This document shows, piece by piece, positions 1 through 8,964 of a stretch of 44,251 nucleotides of DNA; the stretch's first letter is position 1; the number at the start of each line of letters is the position of its first letter. The stretch spans positions 1 to 44,251 of the forward strand of contig JBFMBE010000007.1 of assembly GCA_040755275.1 (NCBI GenBank). Direction: 5' to 3'. Below the pieces are notes generated by a model. The model was not told the origin of the DNA and did no database searches. It saw only the letters and a list, made by a program, of their open reading frames with translations. Made by a program: the position numbers and the translations under genes. This DNA comes from Desulfatirhabdium sp040755275 (GTDB taxonomy: Bacteria; Desulfobacterota; Desulfobacteria; Desulfobacterales; Desulfatirhabdiaceae).

Positions 1-64
1 CATCTCCGATCAGTGCTTCAGCCTTCTCGCGCAACTGATCGAATGTGTGCCTTACGTTGGACAT
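1..64 (-). CDS. N-terminus of an unidentified protein (truncated by window edge)
   Basis: Only the first 21 codons are inside the window, reading leftward from the ATG at 64-62 (MSNVRHTFDQLREKAEALIG and onward). A good Shine-Dalgarno (AGAAGGAG) lies about 6 bases upstream, which supports a real start. The visible peptide is charged and probably helical. It is too short to name a family. It is in the same direction as the signalling locus to its right but separated from it by a long palindromic repeat. Confidence 0.55.
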   Translation of the reverse strand, partial: MSNVRHTFDQLREKAEALIGD

Positions 65-83
65 GGTTTTCTCCTTCTCATTG

Positions 84-396
84 GATGCGCTCGCAAAAAG
101 TCGCTTTTCCCGTGCTTTTGGGAAATGTCGGGCACCAGCGGGGTGGCTGGGGAAGCCTTTTGAGACTGCTGCGAAAACGTGTTTGAAGCCGCCGGATATC
201 GTTGGATCGGACGGACGCGCTTGAACGAATGGACATCGAAAAGCAAACCACTGCGATTCTACGGGCCTGTATTCACTGTTTGGCCATCCGTCCGATCCTA
301 CGAGATCGGGCGGCTGAGTTTTTTCGCAGCAGCGAAAAAGGTTCCCCAGTCACCCCGCGACTCGACAGAGACTTCCTGACTTTTTGCGGGGCCATC
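84..396 (-). repeat. Long palindromic intergenic element, copy 1
   Basis: A 313-bp imperfect palindrome. Its ends are GATGCGCTCGCAAAAAGTC and GACTTTTTGCGGGGCCATC, an inverted pair. Inner arms GCTGCGAAAA/TTTTTTCGCAGC and GGATCGGACGGA/TCCGTCCGATCC can pair around an unpaired centre of about 60-70 bases. Related copies occur at 22760, 30624, 30943, 36770, 37671 and 44071. This copy has the opposite core orientation to those at 22760 and 30624 (marked minus). It begins immediately after the TGA of the CheB-CheR fusion. No transposase and no clear target duplication was seen. Confidence 0.85.
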
Positions 397-3351
397 TCAT
401 TTGACGGATTCGACGGATCCTTTCAACCGATCCGTTACATCCTCGATCGTGGCATATACCTGATATGGCCTCGATTCCCCCGTTCGAAACTCCGGAGTGG
501 CGTTCACGAGGATCCAGCGGCGTCCATCGAATTTGGGGGAGTAGACCCCCATGATGAACCCGAGTACCGGTTTTCCGGTGCGTAGCGACACCATGGCCGG
601 GTGATCTTGTCCAGGCAAGGGTGTGCCGTCTTCTCGGATGGCCTGCCATCGTGGATCCATCGATGTCAGGCCCTTCATCTGGGCGACCGTGAGGCCGAGA
701 ATGCGTTCTGCGGCCGGGTTGGCATCGATGATCCTGCCGTCTTCATCCTGATACACCACACCCTGGGCCATGGTTTCAAACAGTGTTCTGTACTTGGACT
801 GGCTCTCCCGAAGCGCTTCTTCGGCCTTTTTCCGCCCCGAGATATCCACGAAGGTCATGACGATGCCGGAGAATTGGTCCACCCCGATATGATAGGGCAG
901 GATGCGGACCAGATACCATGAGCCTTCCTGCGATCGGACTTCCTTTTCAATGAGGTTGCCCGTGCGTTGAACCTCCATGGCCACCTTCACTGGATCGAAA
1001 TCGACGATCCGATGGGTCAGGTGGCTGATGTTTCTTCCGATGTCCTTTTCCAGAATGTGAAATATCCGGCCGATTTCCGGCGAGTACTTCCGGATATCCA
1101 GATTTTCGTCGAGCAGCAGCGTACCGATCCGGGAGCTGCTGAGCAGGTTGTCCACATCGTTCTGCAGTTCGGTCAGTTCGAGAATCTTGTTTTGGTATTC
1201 GGCATTGACCGTGTAGAGCTCTTCGTTCGTGGACTGAAGCTCCTCGTTGGTGCTTTGCAGCTCTTCGTTGCTGGCCAGAAGTTCTTCGTTGGTCGCCTGA
1301 AGCTCCTCGTTGGAGGTTTCCAGCTCTTCGATGGTGGCCTGTAGGTTTTCCCTGGCGATTTGGAGCTCCTGCTCCAGGTCTTGAATGCGCTGGCGGGCTT
1401 CCTCTCCGATGTCGTAGGTTGCCGTTGTGGAGTCGACGTCTGGGGATTTCTCGGGGTTTTCCGTGAAAAATACGGTAACCAGCGGATCCTGACCTTTGTG
1501 AAGCGGCATCGGGAGGATGCGCATGGTGACGTTGCGCAGGCCCTCCCGGTGCTTCATCCGAATATTCGAATAGACGATGGGCTCACGGGTGCGAAACACT
1601 TTCTGAATGCCGGTTGCCAGTGGAATGGCAATATCCTTGACCGCCATCCGGGGAATGTCGAAATCCACCTTTCCGGAGGGAACGACCAGATATCCCTCGG
1701 TGCTGCCCACGATGTGAACGATCTGCATGGCCTCGTTGACGACCAGCGACAGTGGGATGAAGTGCATGGCGACCAGATCGAGAAACCGCCGCAGGATGCC
1801 CACTTCCTCGGGATCGGTGACCCGTCTGCGTTCCCGGTTCAGGTAGATTCGGGGTTGAGCGATACCGGCAGGACCGATGCGGCCGGGGCTGAGATCGACG
1901 GGAAGTCCTCTTCCCTTGCCTCGAGTTCGATAGATTTTCCACCGGGTATTCAGTGGTTCGAAGCAATCGATCATGTCGCCCACGGTTTCACTGGTTCCGA
2001 GAAAGAGAATGCCATCGGGGTTGAGCGAAAAATGGAACATCTCGAGCGCTCGTTTCTGCAACACGGGCTGAAGGTAAATGAGCAGGTTGCGGCAGCTGAT
2101 CAGTTCGATATTGGTGAAGGGCGGATCCTTCACCAGGTTGTGCTGGGCAAAGACCACCATCTCCCGGATGTTGCGGGCGATCTGGTAGTCTTCGCCCTTT
2201 CGGTAGAAATACTTGCCGAGCAGCTTCGGGGTGAGGTCTGCGGCGATGCTTTCCGGATAAACCCCGTTTCCAGCGGATACGATGGCGTTTCGGTCGATGT
2301 CTGTCGCAAAGATTTTGAGATCCCGGCTGATCTTTTCCCGCTCCATGACTTCCCGTGCCAGAATGGCGATGGTGTAAGCTTCTTCCCCCGTGGAACATCC
2401 AGCCACCCAGAATCGGATTTCCGACTCGGGCCGGCTTCGAAGAATCTTCGGAAGATACTGCTCCGAAAGCTCGTTCATGGCCTCAGGATCGCGGAAAAAG
2501 CTCGTCACCCCGATCAGAAGCTCCCGGTAGAGCGTCATGACCTCCCCCGGATGGGCGTAGAGATAGGCGACATATTCCTGCAAATCGTCGATCTGGTTGA
2601 CCGTCATCCGCCGTTCGATGCGTCGGGTGATGGTGCTCGGCTTGTAGTAGGTGAAATCCACCTGGGTCTTTTCCCGCAGCTCGGCGAAAATTCGATTCAG
2701 ACCGTCCTCGTCGCTGAGGATCGTTTCGGATCGTTTGGCGCTGAAGCCATAGGGGTGTTCGATGAAGGCCATGAGCTGGGACGGCATGTCGTCGGGCGAG
2801 AGAATGAAATCGGCCACACCGGTGGAAATGGCGGCCCGAGGCATGCCATCGAAGCGGGCGGTTTCCGGAGACTGAACCATCACCATGCCGCCGTTTTCCT
2901 TGATGGCTCGTACCCCTCGTGTTCCGTCGCTGCCTGTTCCGGACAAGATCACGGCAATGGCTCGTTCGGCCTGATCTTCGGCGAGGGACCGCAGAAAGAT
3001 GTCGATGGGCAGGTTGATGGTGCCTCGACTGGGTTCCTGATCTTTCAGCATCAGCTTTCCGTGAAAGATGCTGAGATTCTTCTTGGGTGGAATCAGGTAG
3101 ATGTGGTTGGCTTTCACCAGCAGATCGTCTTCGGCACGATGAACGGCCATTTCGGTTTTCTTGGAGAGCAGCTCTACCATCAGGCTCTTGTAGTCGGGCG
3201 ACAGGTGCTGGACCACGATAAAGGCCAGCCCGCTGTTCGATGGCATATGCGTGAAAAAGGCCTCGATGGCTTCCAGCCCTCCGGCCGATGCACCGATGCC
3301 CACATAATAAGACGGCCTCGAGCCGTCGGGGTTGGGAGTATCCGCAGTCAT
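397..3351 (-). CDS. CheB-CheR fusion with C-terminal PAS domains
   Basis: A 984-aa cytoplasmic fusion combining receptor methylesterase and methyltransferase modules. Residues about 14-190 are a CheB effector domain (GIGASAGG with nucleophile Ser22, then VVQHL and a GTGSDGTRG Asp motif). Residues about 210-470 are CheR (the TRRIERRM helix, then VAGCSTGEEAYT for SAM binding and FATDID). A PAS-like stretch, a strongly heptad-repeated coiled coil (EELQATNEELLASNEELQ) and two PAS domains follow. No receiver and no histidine kinase domain is present, although fusions of this type often end in a kinase. The start at 3351 is chosen because AGAGGA lies 9 bases upstream; an upstream ATG at 3411 would overlap the preceding kinase gene. 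The kinase stops only 13 bases before this start, so the two are probably co-translated. Confidence 0.93.
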   Translation of the reverse strand: MTADTPNPDGSRPSYYVGIGASAGGLEAIEAFFTHMPSNSGLAFIVVQHLSPDYKSLMVELLSKKTEMAVHRAEDDLLVKANHIYLIPPKKNLSIFHGKLMLKDQEPSRGTINLPIDIFLRSLAEDQAERAIAVILSGTGSDGTRGVRAIKENGGMVMVQSPETARFDGMPRAAISTGVADFILSPDDMPSQLMAFIEHPYGFSAKRSETILSDEDGLNRIFAELREKTQVDFTYYKPSTITRRIERRMTVNQIDDLQEYVAYLYAHPGEVMTLYRELLIGVTSFFRDPEAMNELSEQYLPKILRSRPESEIRFWVAGCSTGEEAYTIAILAREVMEREKISRDLKIFATDIDRNAIVSAGNGVYPESIAADLTPKLLGKYFYRKGEDYQIARNIREMVVFAQHNLVKDPPFTNIELISCRNLLIYLQPVLQKRALEMFHFSLNPDGILFLGTSETVGDMIDCFEPLNTRWKIYRTRGKGRGLPVDLSPGRIGPAGIAQPRIYLNRERRRVTDPEEVGILRRFLDLVAMHFIPLSLVVNEAMQIVHIVGSTEGYLVVPSGKVDFDIPRMAVKDIAIPLATGIQKVFRTREPIVYSNIRMKHREGLRNVTMRILPMPLHKGQDPLVTVFFTENPEKSPDVDSTTATYDIGEEARQRIQDLEQELQIARENLQATIEELETSNEELQATNEELLASNEELQSTNEELQSTNEELYTVNAEYQNKILELTELQNDVDNLLSSSRIGTLLLDENLDIRKYSPEIGRIFHILEKDIGRNISHLTHRIVDFDPVKVAMEVQRTGNLIEKEVRSQEGSWYLVRILPYHIGVDQFSGIVMTFVDISGRKKAEEALRESQSKYRTLFETMAQGVVYQDEDGRIIDANPAAERILGLTVAQMKGLTSMDPRWQAIREDGTPLPGQDHPAMVSLRTGKPVLGFIMGVYSPKFDGRRWILVNATPEFRTGESRPYQVYATIEDVTDRLKGSVESVK

Positions 3352-3364
3352 CGTTGGGTTCCTC

Positions 3365-6262
3365 TCATGATCCATCGGAACTATCGGATCGGACCGATGT
3401 ATCCGATCCAAGCACTTGTCGAATCATCACGGCCAGCACCTCTACGGCCAACGGCTTGGGTGCGACGGCCCGAATGCCGTAATCCTTGATCTCGTTGGCA
3501 TCGATCATATCGCTATAGCCCGTGCATAAAATGATGGGGATGTCGGGCCGGATGGCCAGCATCCGTTGTGCCAGCTGAATACCGGTCGGTTTGGGCATGG
3601 ACAGGTCGGTGAGAACGACATCGAAATCCTGCGGGTTTTCCTCGAAGCGGCGAAGGGCCTCCTCGCTGCTGGTGAACGAGCTGACCGTGTATCCGAGCCG
3701 CTCGAGCATGCGTCTTTCCATTTCGGCGATGGATTTTTCATCGTCCACCAGCAGGATCCGATCGCTGCCTGTCGGCACCTCGATGAGGGGTGCACCGGCG
3801 ACAACGGCTTCTTCCCGTTTTTCCAGAAGGGGAAGAAAAATGCTCATGGTGGTTCCTGATCCCACCTGGCTGGTGCAATCGATCCAGCCGCCCAACTCGG
3901 TGACGATGCCGCGTACGACGGCAAGCCCAAGTCCCGTTCCCTTGCCCTGGGGTTTGGTGGTGAAATACGGCTCGAAGATGTTGTCGATGATGGCACGATC
4001 GATGCCATGACCCGTATCCGAGACCGTGAGCTTCGCATATTGTCCTGGCGGAATCCTTCCGCCGGTGACCGACAGATCGCTTTCGATGGTTACCTCTCCA
4101 AGGGAGAGGTGGATACTGCCCCCTTCGGATTCGACAGCATGGAAGGCGTTGGTGATGAGGTTCATCAGAACCTGGTGCATCTGGGTGGCATCCCCCAGAA
4201 TGCGGATCGTTTGCGGGGGAAGGTCGAGGGTCATCTCGATATGAGTCGGAATCGAGGCTCGGGTGAGCTTGAACACTTCCTTGACGATCGTTTGCAGGGT
4301 GACGGGGGATCGTTGGATGTCGGTCTTTCGACTGAAGGTCAGGATTTGTTGAACGAGATCTGAAGCCCTTCGGGTTGCATCGTAGATTCTTTCGAGATTC
4401 TTTTGCAGATCGGATCCCTTGGGCGCATCCCAGAGAGAAATTTGAGCGAGCCCCGAAATGGGAAAGAGAATGTTGTTGAAGTCGTGGGCGATGCCTGCAG
4501 CCAGGGCGCCGATGGCTTCCATTTTTTGGGCTTCCCGGATTTCCTTTTCCATGTGTTTGATGCGGGTGATATCGGTCAGGCAGGCGACAAACCCGTTGAC
4601 CTTTCCTTGAGCGGTCCGCATCGGTGCGGCACTGACCAGCACATGGAGTTCTTTTCCGTCTTTGGCGAAGCGCCTGGTTTCCATTCGGACCTCGACACCC
4701 GTTTCGATCATTTCCCGAAGTTTCTGGCTCGTGGGTTCCTCTTGATCTTCAGGAACATAGGGAATCCGCCTTCCGGAAAGCTCCTCGATGGTCCATCCGA
4801 AGACCCTCGAGAACGCCGGGTTGATGAAGACCGGGCAGCCTTCGACATCATAGACGACGATCGGATCGGCCGCCGCATTCAGAATGGCCCGAATGCGTTC
4901 CTGATCGGCCTTCCGTTCCTCTTCCAGGCGTTTTCGATCGGTGATGTCGTGTACGATGGCATGCAGCATGTCGCCTTCCTTCATCCGGATGCGGCTGTTG
5001 TAAACGGCCACCTCCCGGATCGATCCGTCGGCCAACCGGTGTTGACATTCGAAATGGATTCGATGGGCCTTGGAGGCTTTCAGCAATTCACCCTGAGCTT
5101 CTTGGGCCGCCATGCTGTCGATGTCTTGGATGCGCATCCTGGTCAGTTCGTCGATGGACCAGCCGTAGAACGCGGCAGCCGCCTGGTTGGCCTTGACGAT
5201 CCGGCCGTCTTTCGGATCGATGATCAGTTTGACAGCCGCATGGTCTTCGAAAATCCGACGGTAATTCTCTTCGCTTTGGATCAATTCCTGCTGCAGCCGG
5301 TATTCTTCAGTGACATCCCGGAAAACGAAAACGGCGCCTTCGATTCCGCCTTCCTCGTTTCGGATCGGGGCGGCGCTGTCCGCGATGTTGCGTTCGGTGC
5401 CGTCCTTGGTGATCAGAGACGTGTGGTTGCCGAGGCCGACGACCTCCCCTTTTTCGAGGACGATATCGACTGGATTTCGGACGATTTCTCGGGTTTCCGT
5501 GTGGATGATGTGGAAGATATCCGCCAACGGTCTGCCGAAGGCCTCCTTCTGGCTCCAGCCGGTCAACTGTTCTGCAGCCGGGTTCATGATCTGCACCCGG
5601 CATTCGGTATCTACGGAGATAATCCCGTCCGCAATGGAATGCAGGGTGATGTCGAGCTGCTGCTTCGTTTTCTGAAGCACGCGTTCGCGCTGGATGGAAC
5701 GCAGTTGATCGGAGAGAACTTTTCCGGCCAGAACGGTGGCGATCGGATAGGCCAGAATCACCGGCAGGCCGATGCGCTGGAGGGACGATAGGACGATGCC
5801 GACGGGTAGCGTTATCGTCCAGGCCAGCATGACGACATGGACCACGATCCCGAAACCATATAACTGTCCAACGGAGGGAGGGGATTGTTCGACCAGGATC
5901 CACTTTCGGGCCATAAGACCGATGGCAGCCGAGCTCAACACGGTTCCAACACCCATATACACACCAGGGCCGCCGATGATGATGCGGCATACGATGGGCT
6001 GAACCATGGCGATGATGGCCGCCTGATACCCGAAAAACAGGGAGCAGAGGCTGATCATGACGGTGCGGCCGTCAAAGAACAGTCCGGGACTGATCACAAG
6101 CGGCTTGAGCATGCCAACGACGGATACGACGCCGAAGAGAACCCCCTGAAGCCATATGCCTGCCATGGTTCGTTGCGGCCAGCGCTTTTCGATAAATCCA
6201 CTGACAAGGCTGAGCGAAATCAACAGCGACAAGTTCAGAACCAGTTCGAGGTAGGTGTTCAT
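3365..6262 (-). CDS. 5TM-PAS hybrid sensor histidine kinase with C-terminal receiver
   Basis: A 965-aa membrane sensor kinase. Residues 1 to about 175 hold several hydrophobic helices resembling the 5TM-LytS/YhcK receptor module. Three PAS domains follow, separated by TERK/DRKRLEEE-type linkers, and then a HisKA-like dimerisation helix with the phospho-accepting His in AAGIAHDFNN. The HATPase has an N-box (LMNLITNAFHA), DTGHGID and GTGLGLAVV. A complete receiver ends the protein (LLVDDE, VVLTDLSMP, final Lys in APKP). The ATG at 6262 sits behind AAGGGG; a TTG one codon upstream is also open. It lies 40 bases after the single-domain receiver and 13 bases before the CheB-CheR fusion, so the three may form one phosphorelay. 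The ligand is unknown. Confidence 0.93.
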   Translation of the reverse strand: MNTYLELVLNLSLLISLSLVSGFIEKRWPQRTMAGIWLQGVLFGVVSVVGMLKPLVISPGLFFDGRTVMISLCSLFFGYQAAIIAMVQPIVCRIIIGGPGVYMGVGTVLSSAAIGLMARKWILVEQSPPSVGQLYGFGIVVHVVMLAWTITLPVGIVLSSLQRIGLPVILAYPIATVLAGKVLSDQLRSIQRERVLQKTKQQLDITLHSIADGIISVDTECRVQIMNPAAEQLTGWSQKEAFGRPLADIFHIIHTETREIVRNPVDIVLEKGEVVGLGNHTSLITKDGTERNIADSAAPIRNEEGGIEGAVFVFRDVTEEYRLQQELIQSEENYRRIFEDHAAVKLIIDPKDGRIVKANQAAAAFYGWSIDELTRMRIQDIDSMAAQEAQGELLKASKAHRIHFECQHRLADGSIREVAVYNSRIRMKEGDMLHAIVHDITDRKRLEEERKADQERIRAILNAAADPIVVYDVEGCPVFINPAFSRVFGWTIEELSGRRIPYVPEDQEEPTSQKLREMIETGVEVRMETRRFAKDGKELHVLVSAAPMRTAQGKVNGFVACLTDITRIKHMEKEIREAQKMEAIGALAAGIAHDFNNILFPISGLAQISLWDAPKGSDLQKNLERIYDATRRASDLVQQILTFSRKTDIQRSPVTLQTIVKEVFKLTRASIPTHIEMTLDLPPQTIRILGDATQMHQVLMNLITNAFHAVESEGGSIHLSLGEVTIESDLSVTGGRIPPGQYAKLTVSDTGHGIDRAIIDNIFEPYFTTKPQGKGTGLGLAVVRGIVTELGGWIDCTSQVGSGTTMSIFLPLLEKREEAVVAGAPLIEVPTGSDRILLVDDEKSIAEMERRMLERLGYTVSSFTSSEEALRRFEENPQDFDVVLTDLSMPKPTGIQLAQRMLAIRPDIPIILCTGYSDMIDANEIKDYGIRAVAPKPLAVEVLAVMIRQVLGSDTSVRSDSSDGS

Positions 6263-6276
6263 CAATCCCCCTTAAT

Positions 6277-6301
6277 AGTGGGCAGTGGGCACTGCCGACT
6301 T
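6277..6301. repeat. ACTGCCC-type heptamer repeat, short copy
   Basis: Two AGTGGGC units are followed by an inverted ACTGCCG unit, giving a small GGCAGTG/CACTGCC hairpin between the receiver gene and the hybrid kinase gene. The same heptamers form longer arrays at 8901 and 15754. Confidence 0.7.
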
Positions 6302-6302
6302 C

Positions 6303-6689
6303 CTACTTTTCCCGCTTCCATCTGGCCAGCTTGTCGAACGCCTTGGCTGCGGCATCGATCAGTTCCTGGATGTCCACCGGTTTGGTGAAGTAATCCTCGA
6401 ATCCGGCTTGACGGCATTCGAACACCTCGAAGGTGTTGGCGTAACCCGTCACCGCGAATACGATCGTCAGCGGGTTGTCCCTGCGGATGATTCGGCACAG
6501 GTCGATTCCGTTCATCCCGGGCAGGTTCAGGTCCAGGAAAAAGACCATGTATTTGTAGGTCTTGATCCGTTCGAGGGCCTCCTCGGCGCTCTCCGCCGTC
6601 GTTACGTGATATCCGGCTCGCGTGAACGACCGGGTCATCAGGTTCAGAATCGGTACTTCGTCATCCACGATCAGAATTCGCTTTTCCAT
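6303..6689 (-). CDS. Single-domain response regulator (CheY-like receiver)
   Basis: A 128-aa protein made only of a receiver domain. It has the acidic pair Asp9-Asp10, the phospho-acceptor Asp53 (in FFLDLNLPGMNG), the switch Thr in VTGYA and the conserved Lys in FTKP. It has no output domain, so it probably relays phosphate or acts by protein contact. The start at 6689 has AGGGG 6 bases upstream; the longer frame to 6728 has no such site. It lies between two histidine kinase genes, 42 bases after one and 40 before the other, which makes those kinases its likely partners. Confidence 0.93.
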   Translation of the reverse strand: MEKRILIVDDEVPILNLMTRSFTRAGYHVTTAESAEEALERIKTYKYMVFFLDLNLPGMNGIDLCRIIRRDNPLTIVFAVTGYANTFEVFECRQAGFEDYFTKPVDIQELIDAAAKAFDKLARWKREK

Positions 6690-6731
6690 CGTACACCCCT
6701 GTTCACTGTTGGATATCGGCTGCCCCATCCA

Positions 6732-8846
6732 TCAGGCTCGTTCGGTTATAGGCAACAAGATGGTAAACACGGTTCCGGAGCCCGGTTCGCTGGTGATGAC
6801 GATTCCGCCGCCGTGTGCCTGGACGATGCCCAGTGCTACGGAAAGCCCCATCCCTCTGCCGAGGCTCTTGGTCGTGAAGAAGGGATCGAAGAGCCGATCC
6901 AAGTCCGCCTCGGCAATTCCCTTTCCCGAATCGCGTATCCCGATGCAGGCATATGGGCCTACTTTCGGTTGCCAGTTCACCGGGTACCGTTTTTGGTTCG
7001 GAATGCAGTCGCTCTCCACCACACCCAGTGAAATCCTGATGGGATAGGGTGCCCCGTCTTCACCAGCCTCCCAGGCGTTGACCACGACATTGGTCAGCAG
7101 TTGCTGCAGGTGATCCCGATAGGCCTGAACAACCGGTCCCTGTTCGGGAAGATCGACAACGATCGAAAAACCGCGGGGCGCCATCGCCTGGAGCAGCACA
7201 ACCGACTCCTGAATTAGTTGGCTCAGATCCACCGGAAGCTTGGTTCCAGCACGCTGCCCCAGATAGGTCAGCATCATGCCGCTGACATCCGCCGCCCGTT
7301 TTGCTGCGTCATAGGCTTCCTGAATGATGATGCTGGTTTCGGAGTCTTTCGGAACATCGCTTTTGGCCATCTGCAGGTTGCCCATTACCACATGCAACTG
7401 GTTGTTGAACCGGTGGGCGATGGCTCCGGCCATTCGCCCCAGACTTTCTGCTTTCTGAAGCTGGAAGTTCATCGCTTCGAGTCGCTGTCTTTCGGCCTCG
7501 GCCTGTCTGCGCTGGTCAATGTCGAAAAGGGTGCCGATCATTCGCAGCGGTTTTCCGTTTTCATTGCGTTCGACCATCCGGCCCCGGACTTCCACCCACA
7601 TCCAATGTCCCTTCTTGTGACGAACCCGGATCTCGAAGACGAGAAAAGGCTGTTTTCCGGCGATATGCTCTTGGAGCAGTTTCTTTGCATAAGCGGCATC
7701 TTCCGGATGACGCCAATCCAACCAGCGGTCGATGTCAAGCGGATGGATTTCCTCCAGTGAATAGCCGAGGATGGCTGCCGCCCGCTCGTTGAAAACGATA
7801 TCACCGCTTTCGATGTTCCATTCCCATGTACCTGCACCCGTTGCCTCGAGGATCATGGAAAGCATTTCGGCCTGCTTGGCCACGGCCTTCTGGGCTGCGT
7901 TTCGCTCGGTGACATCGTCGCTGACAAAAACGATTTTCTGGATGGTTCCGTCAGCGTTCCGAATGCTATCGAAGGTTCCCTCCATATCGCGGATCTGCCC
8001 GTTGCTGGCGATTGACCGATAGATCAGTCTCGCTCTGGAGAGCTCACCAGAAATGCCTTTTCGAAGGGTCTCCCGGAAGAGCTCATGATCGTTCGGATGG
8101 ATCATGAAGAAAATGGAGCGGCCGATCAAATCCTGCGGTTCGTAGCCTAAGTTTCGATGCGCATCATTGGCGTATTCATAGATACCTTCCGTGTTGACCA
8201 CACCGATGAAAGAGCTCGTGTTGTCGGTGATCAGTCGAAGGCGCTCTTCGTTCTCGCGCAGGAGTTCTTCGGTTCGTTTTTGTCGGATGGCAAAGGCGAT
8301 TTGATCGGCCACAAAGACCATGATGTCGAGGTCTTCATAATCGTATTGAGCGTCGTTTCGATAGGAAAGAACCCCCATGACCCCAAACACTTCACTGTGA
8401 ATCATCAAAGGAACACCGAGCCAGACAGCGGCATTGGCAAAGGGGATATCCGCTGCTTCAGGCCGATTGCGGAACGTTTCGATTTCGGAACGCTTCATCA
8501 GGATCGGAGCCTTGCGACGGATGACTTCCGCAGTGAGAGATGCCGGATTGTCCATCGAGAGCACCGGAGGATCCCCTCGATATTTCGTGTCTATCAAATA
8601 CGAAAATTGGATCGTTCTCTTCGATGGATCGCATAGAGCGATAAAAAAATTGTTCGATTCGATGATCAGACTCAACGCCCGATAAATCTTGCCGAATAGT
8701 TCATCTGTCTTCGATGAAGTGTTGGCGGCATGGGATATATGGAACAAAGTGACATTGATTCGTTCATATCGCTTGTGGCGCTCGATCTGCTCCTCGAGTT
8801 CTTCAATTTTCTTTTTCAGTAGTTCAACCTGGTCCTTCAAGATCAT
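6732..8846 (-). CDS. GAF-PAS-PAS sensor histidine kinase, cytoplasmic
   Basis: A 704-aa soluble kinase with no membrane segment. An N-terminal coiled coil (LLKKKIEELEEQIERHKRYE) leads into a GAF domain (residues about 30-195), then two PAS domains (about 205-450; the second has the WEVRGR-like PAC features). The dimerisation helix carries His in AGAIAHRFNNQL and the HATPase ends in GRGMGLSVALGIVQAHGG. Unlike the next kinase downstream it has no receiver of its own; the single-domain receiver that follows by 42 bases could serve it. The ATG at 8846 has AGGAGG 10 bases upstream; the in-frame ATG at 8855 directly abuts that site and is less likely. Confidence 0.92.
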   Translation of the reverse strand: MILKDQVELLKKKIEELEEQIERHKRYERINVTLFHISHAANTSSKTDELFGKIYRALSLIIESNNFFIALCDPSKRTIQFSYLIDTKYRGDPPVLSMDNPASLTAEVIRRKAPILMKRSEIETFRNRPEAADIPFANAAVWLGVPLMIHSEVFGVMGVLSYRNDAQYDYEDLDIMVFVADQIAFAIRQKRTEELLRENEERLRLITDNTSSFIGVVNTEGIYEYANDAHRNLGYEPQDLIGRSIFFMIHPNDHELFRETLRKGISGELSRARLIYRSIASNGQIRDMEGTFDSIRNADGTIQKIVFVSDDVTERNAAQKAVAKQAEMLSMILEATGAGTWEWNIESGDIVFNERAAAILGYSLEEIHPLDIDRWLDWRHPEDAAYAKKLLQEHIAGKQPFLVFEIRVRHKKGHWMWVEVRGRMVERNENGKPLRMIGTLFDIDQRRQAEAERQRLEAMNFQLQKAESLGRMAGAIAHRFNNQLHVVMGNLQMAKSDVPKDSETSIIIQEAYDAAKRAADVSGMMLTYLGQRAGTKLPVDLSQLIQESVVLLQAMAPRGFSIVVDLPEQGPVVQAYRDHLQQLLTNVVVNAWEAGEDGAPYPIRISLGVVESDCIPNQKRYPVNWQPKVGPYACIGIRDSGKGIAEADLDRLFDPFFTTKSLGRGMGLSVALGIVQAHGGGIVITSEPGSGTVFTILLPITERA

Positions 8847-8900
8847 GAAGAACATTCCTCCTCTTTACCGTATAAATACATCCGGATTCGCCCTACTGTA

Positions 8901-8963
8901 CTGCCCACTGCCCACTGCCCACTGCCGACTGCCGACTACCCACTGCCCACTGCCGACTGCCCA
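8901..8963. repeat. Tandem heptamer array (CTGCCCA/CTGCCGA), 9 units
   Basis: Nine back-to-back 7-bp units fill the gap between the GAF kinase gene and cheB. Units differ only at the sixth base (C or G), plus one CTACCCA variant. Because 7 is not a multiple of 3, the array shifts frame each unit; it sits immediately before the cheB stop codon. The function is unknown. It resembles short tandemly repeated heptamers known from other bacterial intergenic regions. Confidence 0.9.
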
Positions 8964-8964
8964 C

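Noticed and set aside
1360..3489. Long plus-strand open frame of 709 codons
   Set aside because: It is antisense to the CheB-CheR and hybrid kinase genes, whose motifs are unmistakable; the translation has no recognisable domain and a shadow-like composition.
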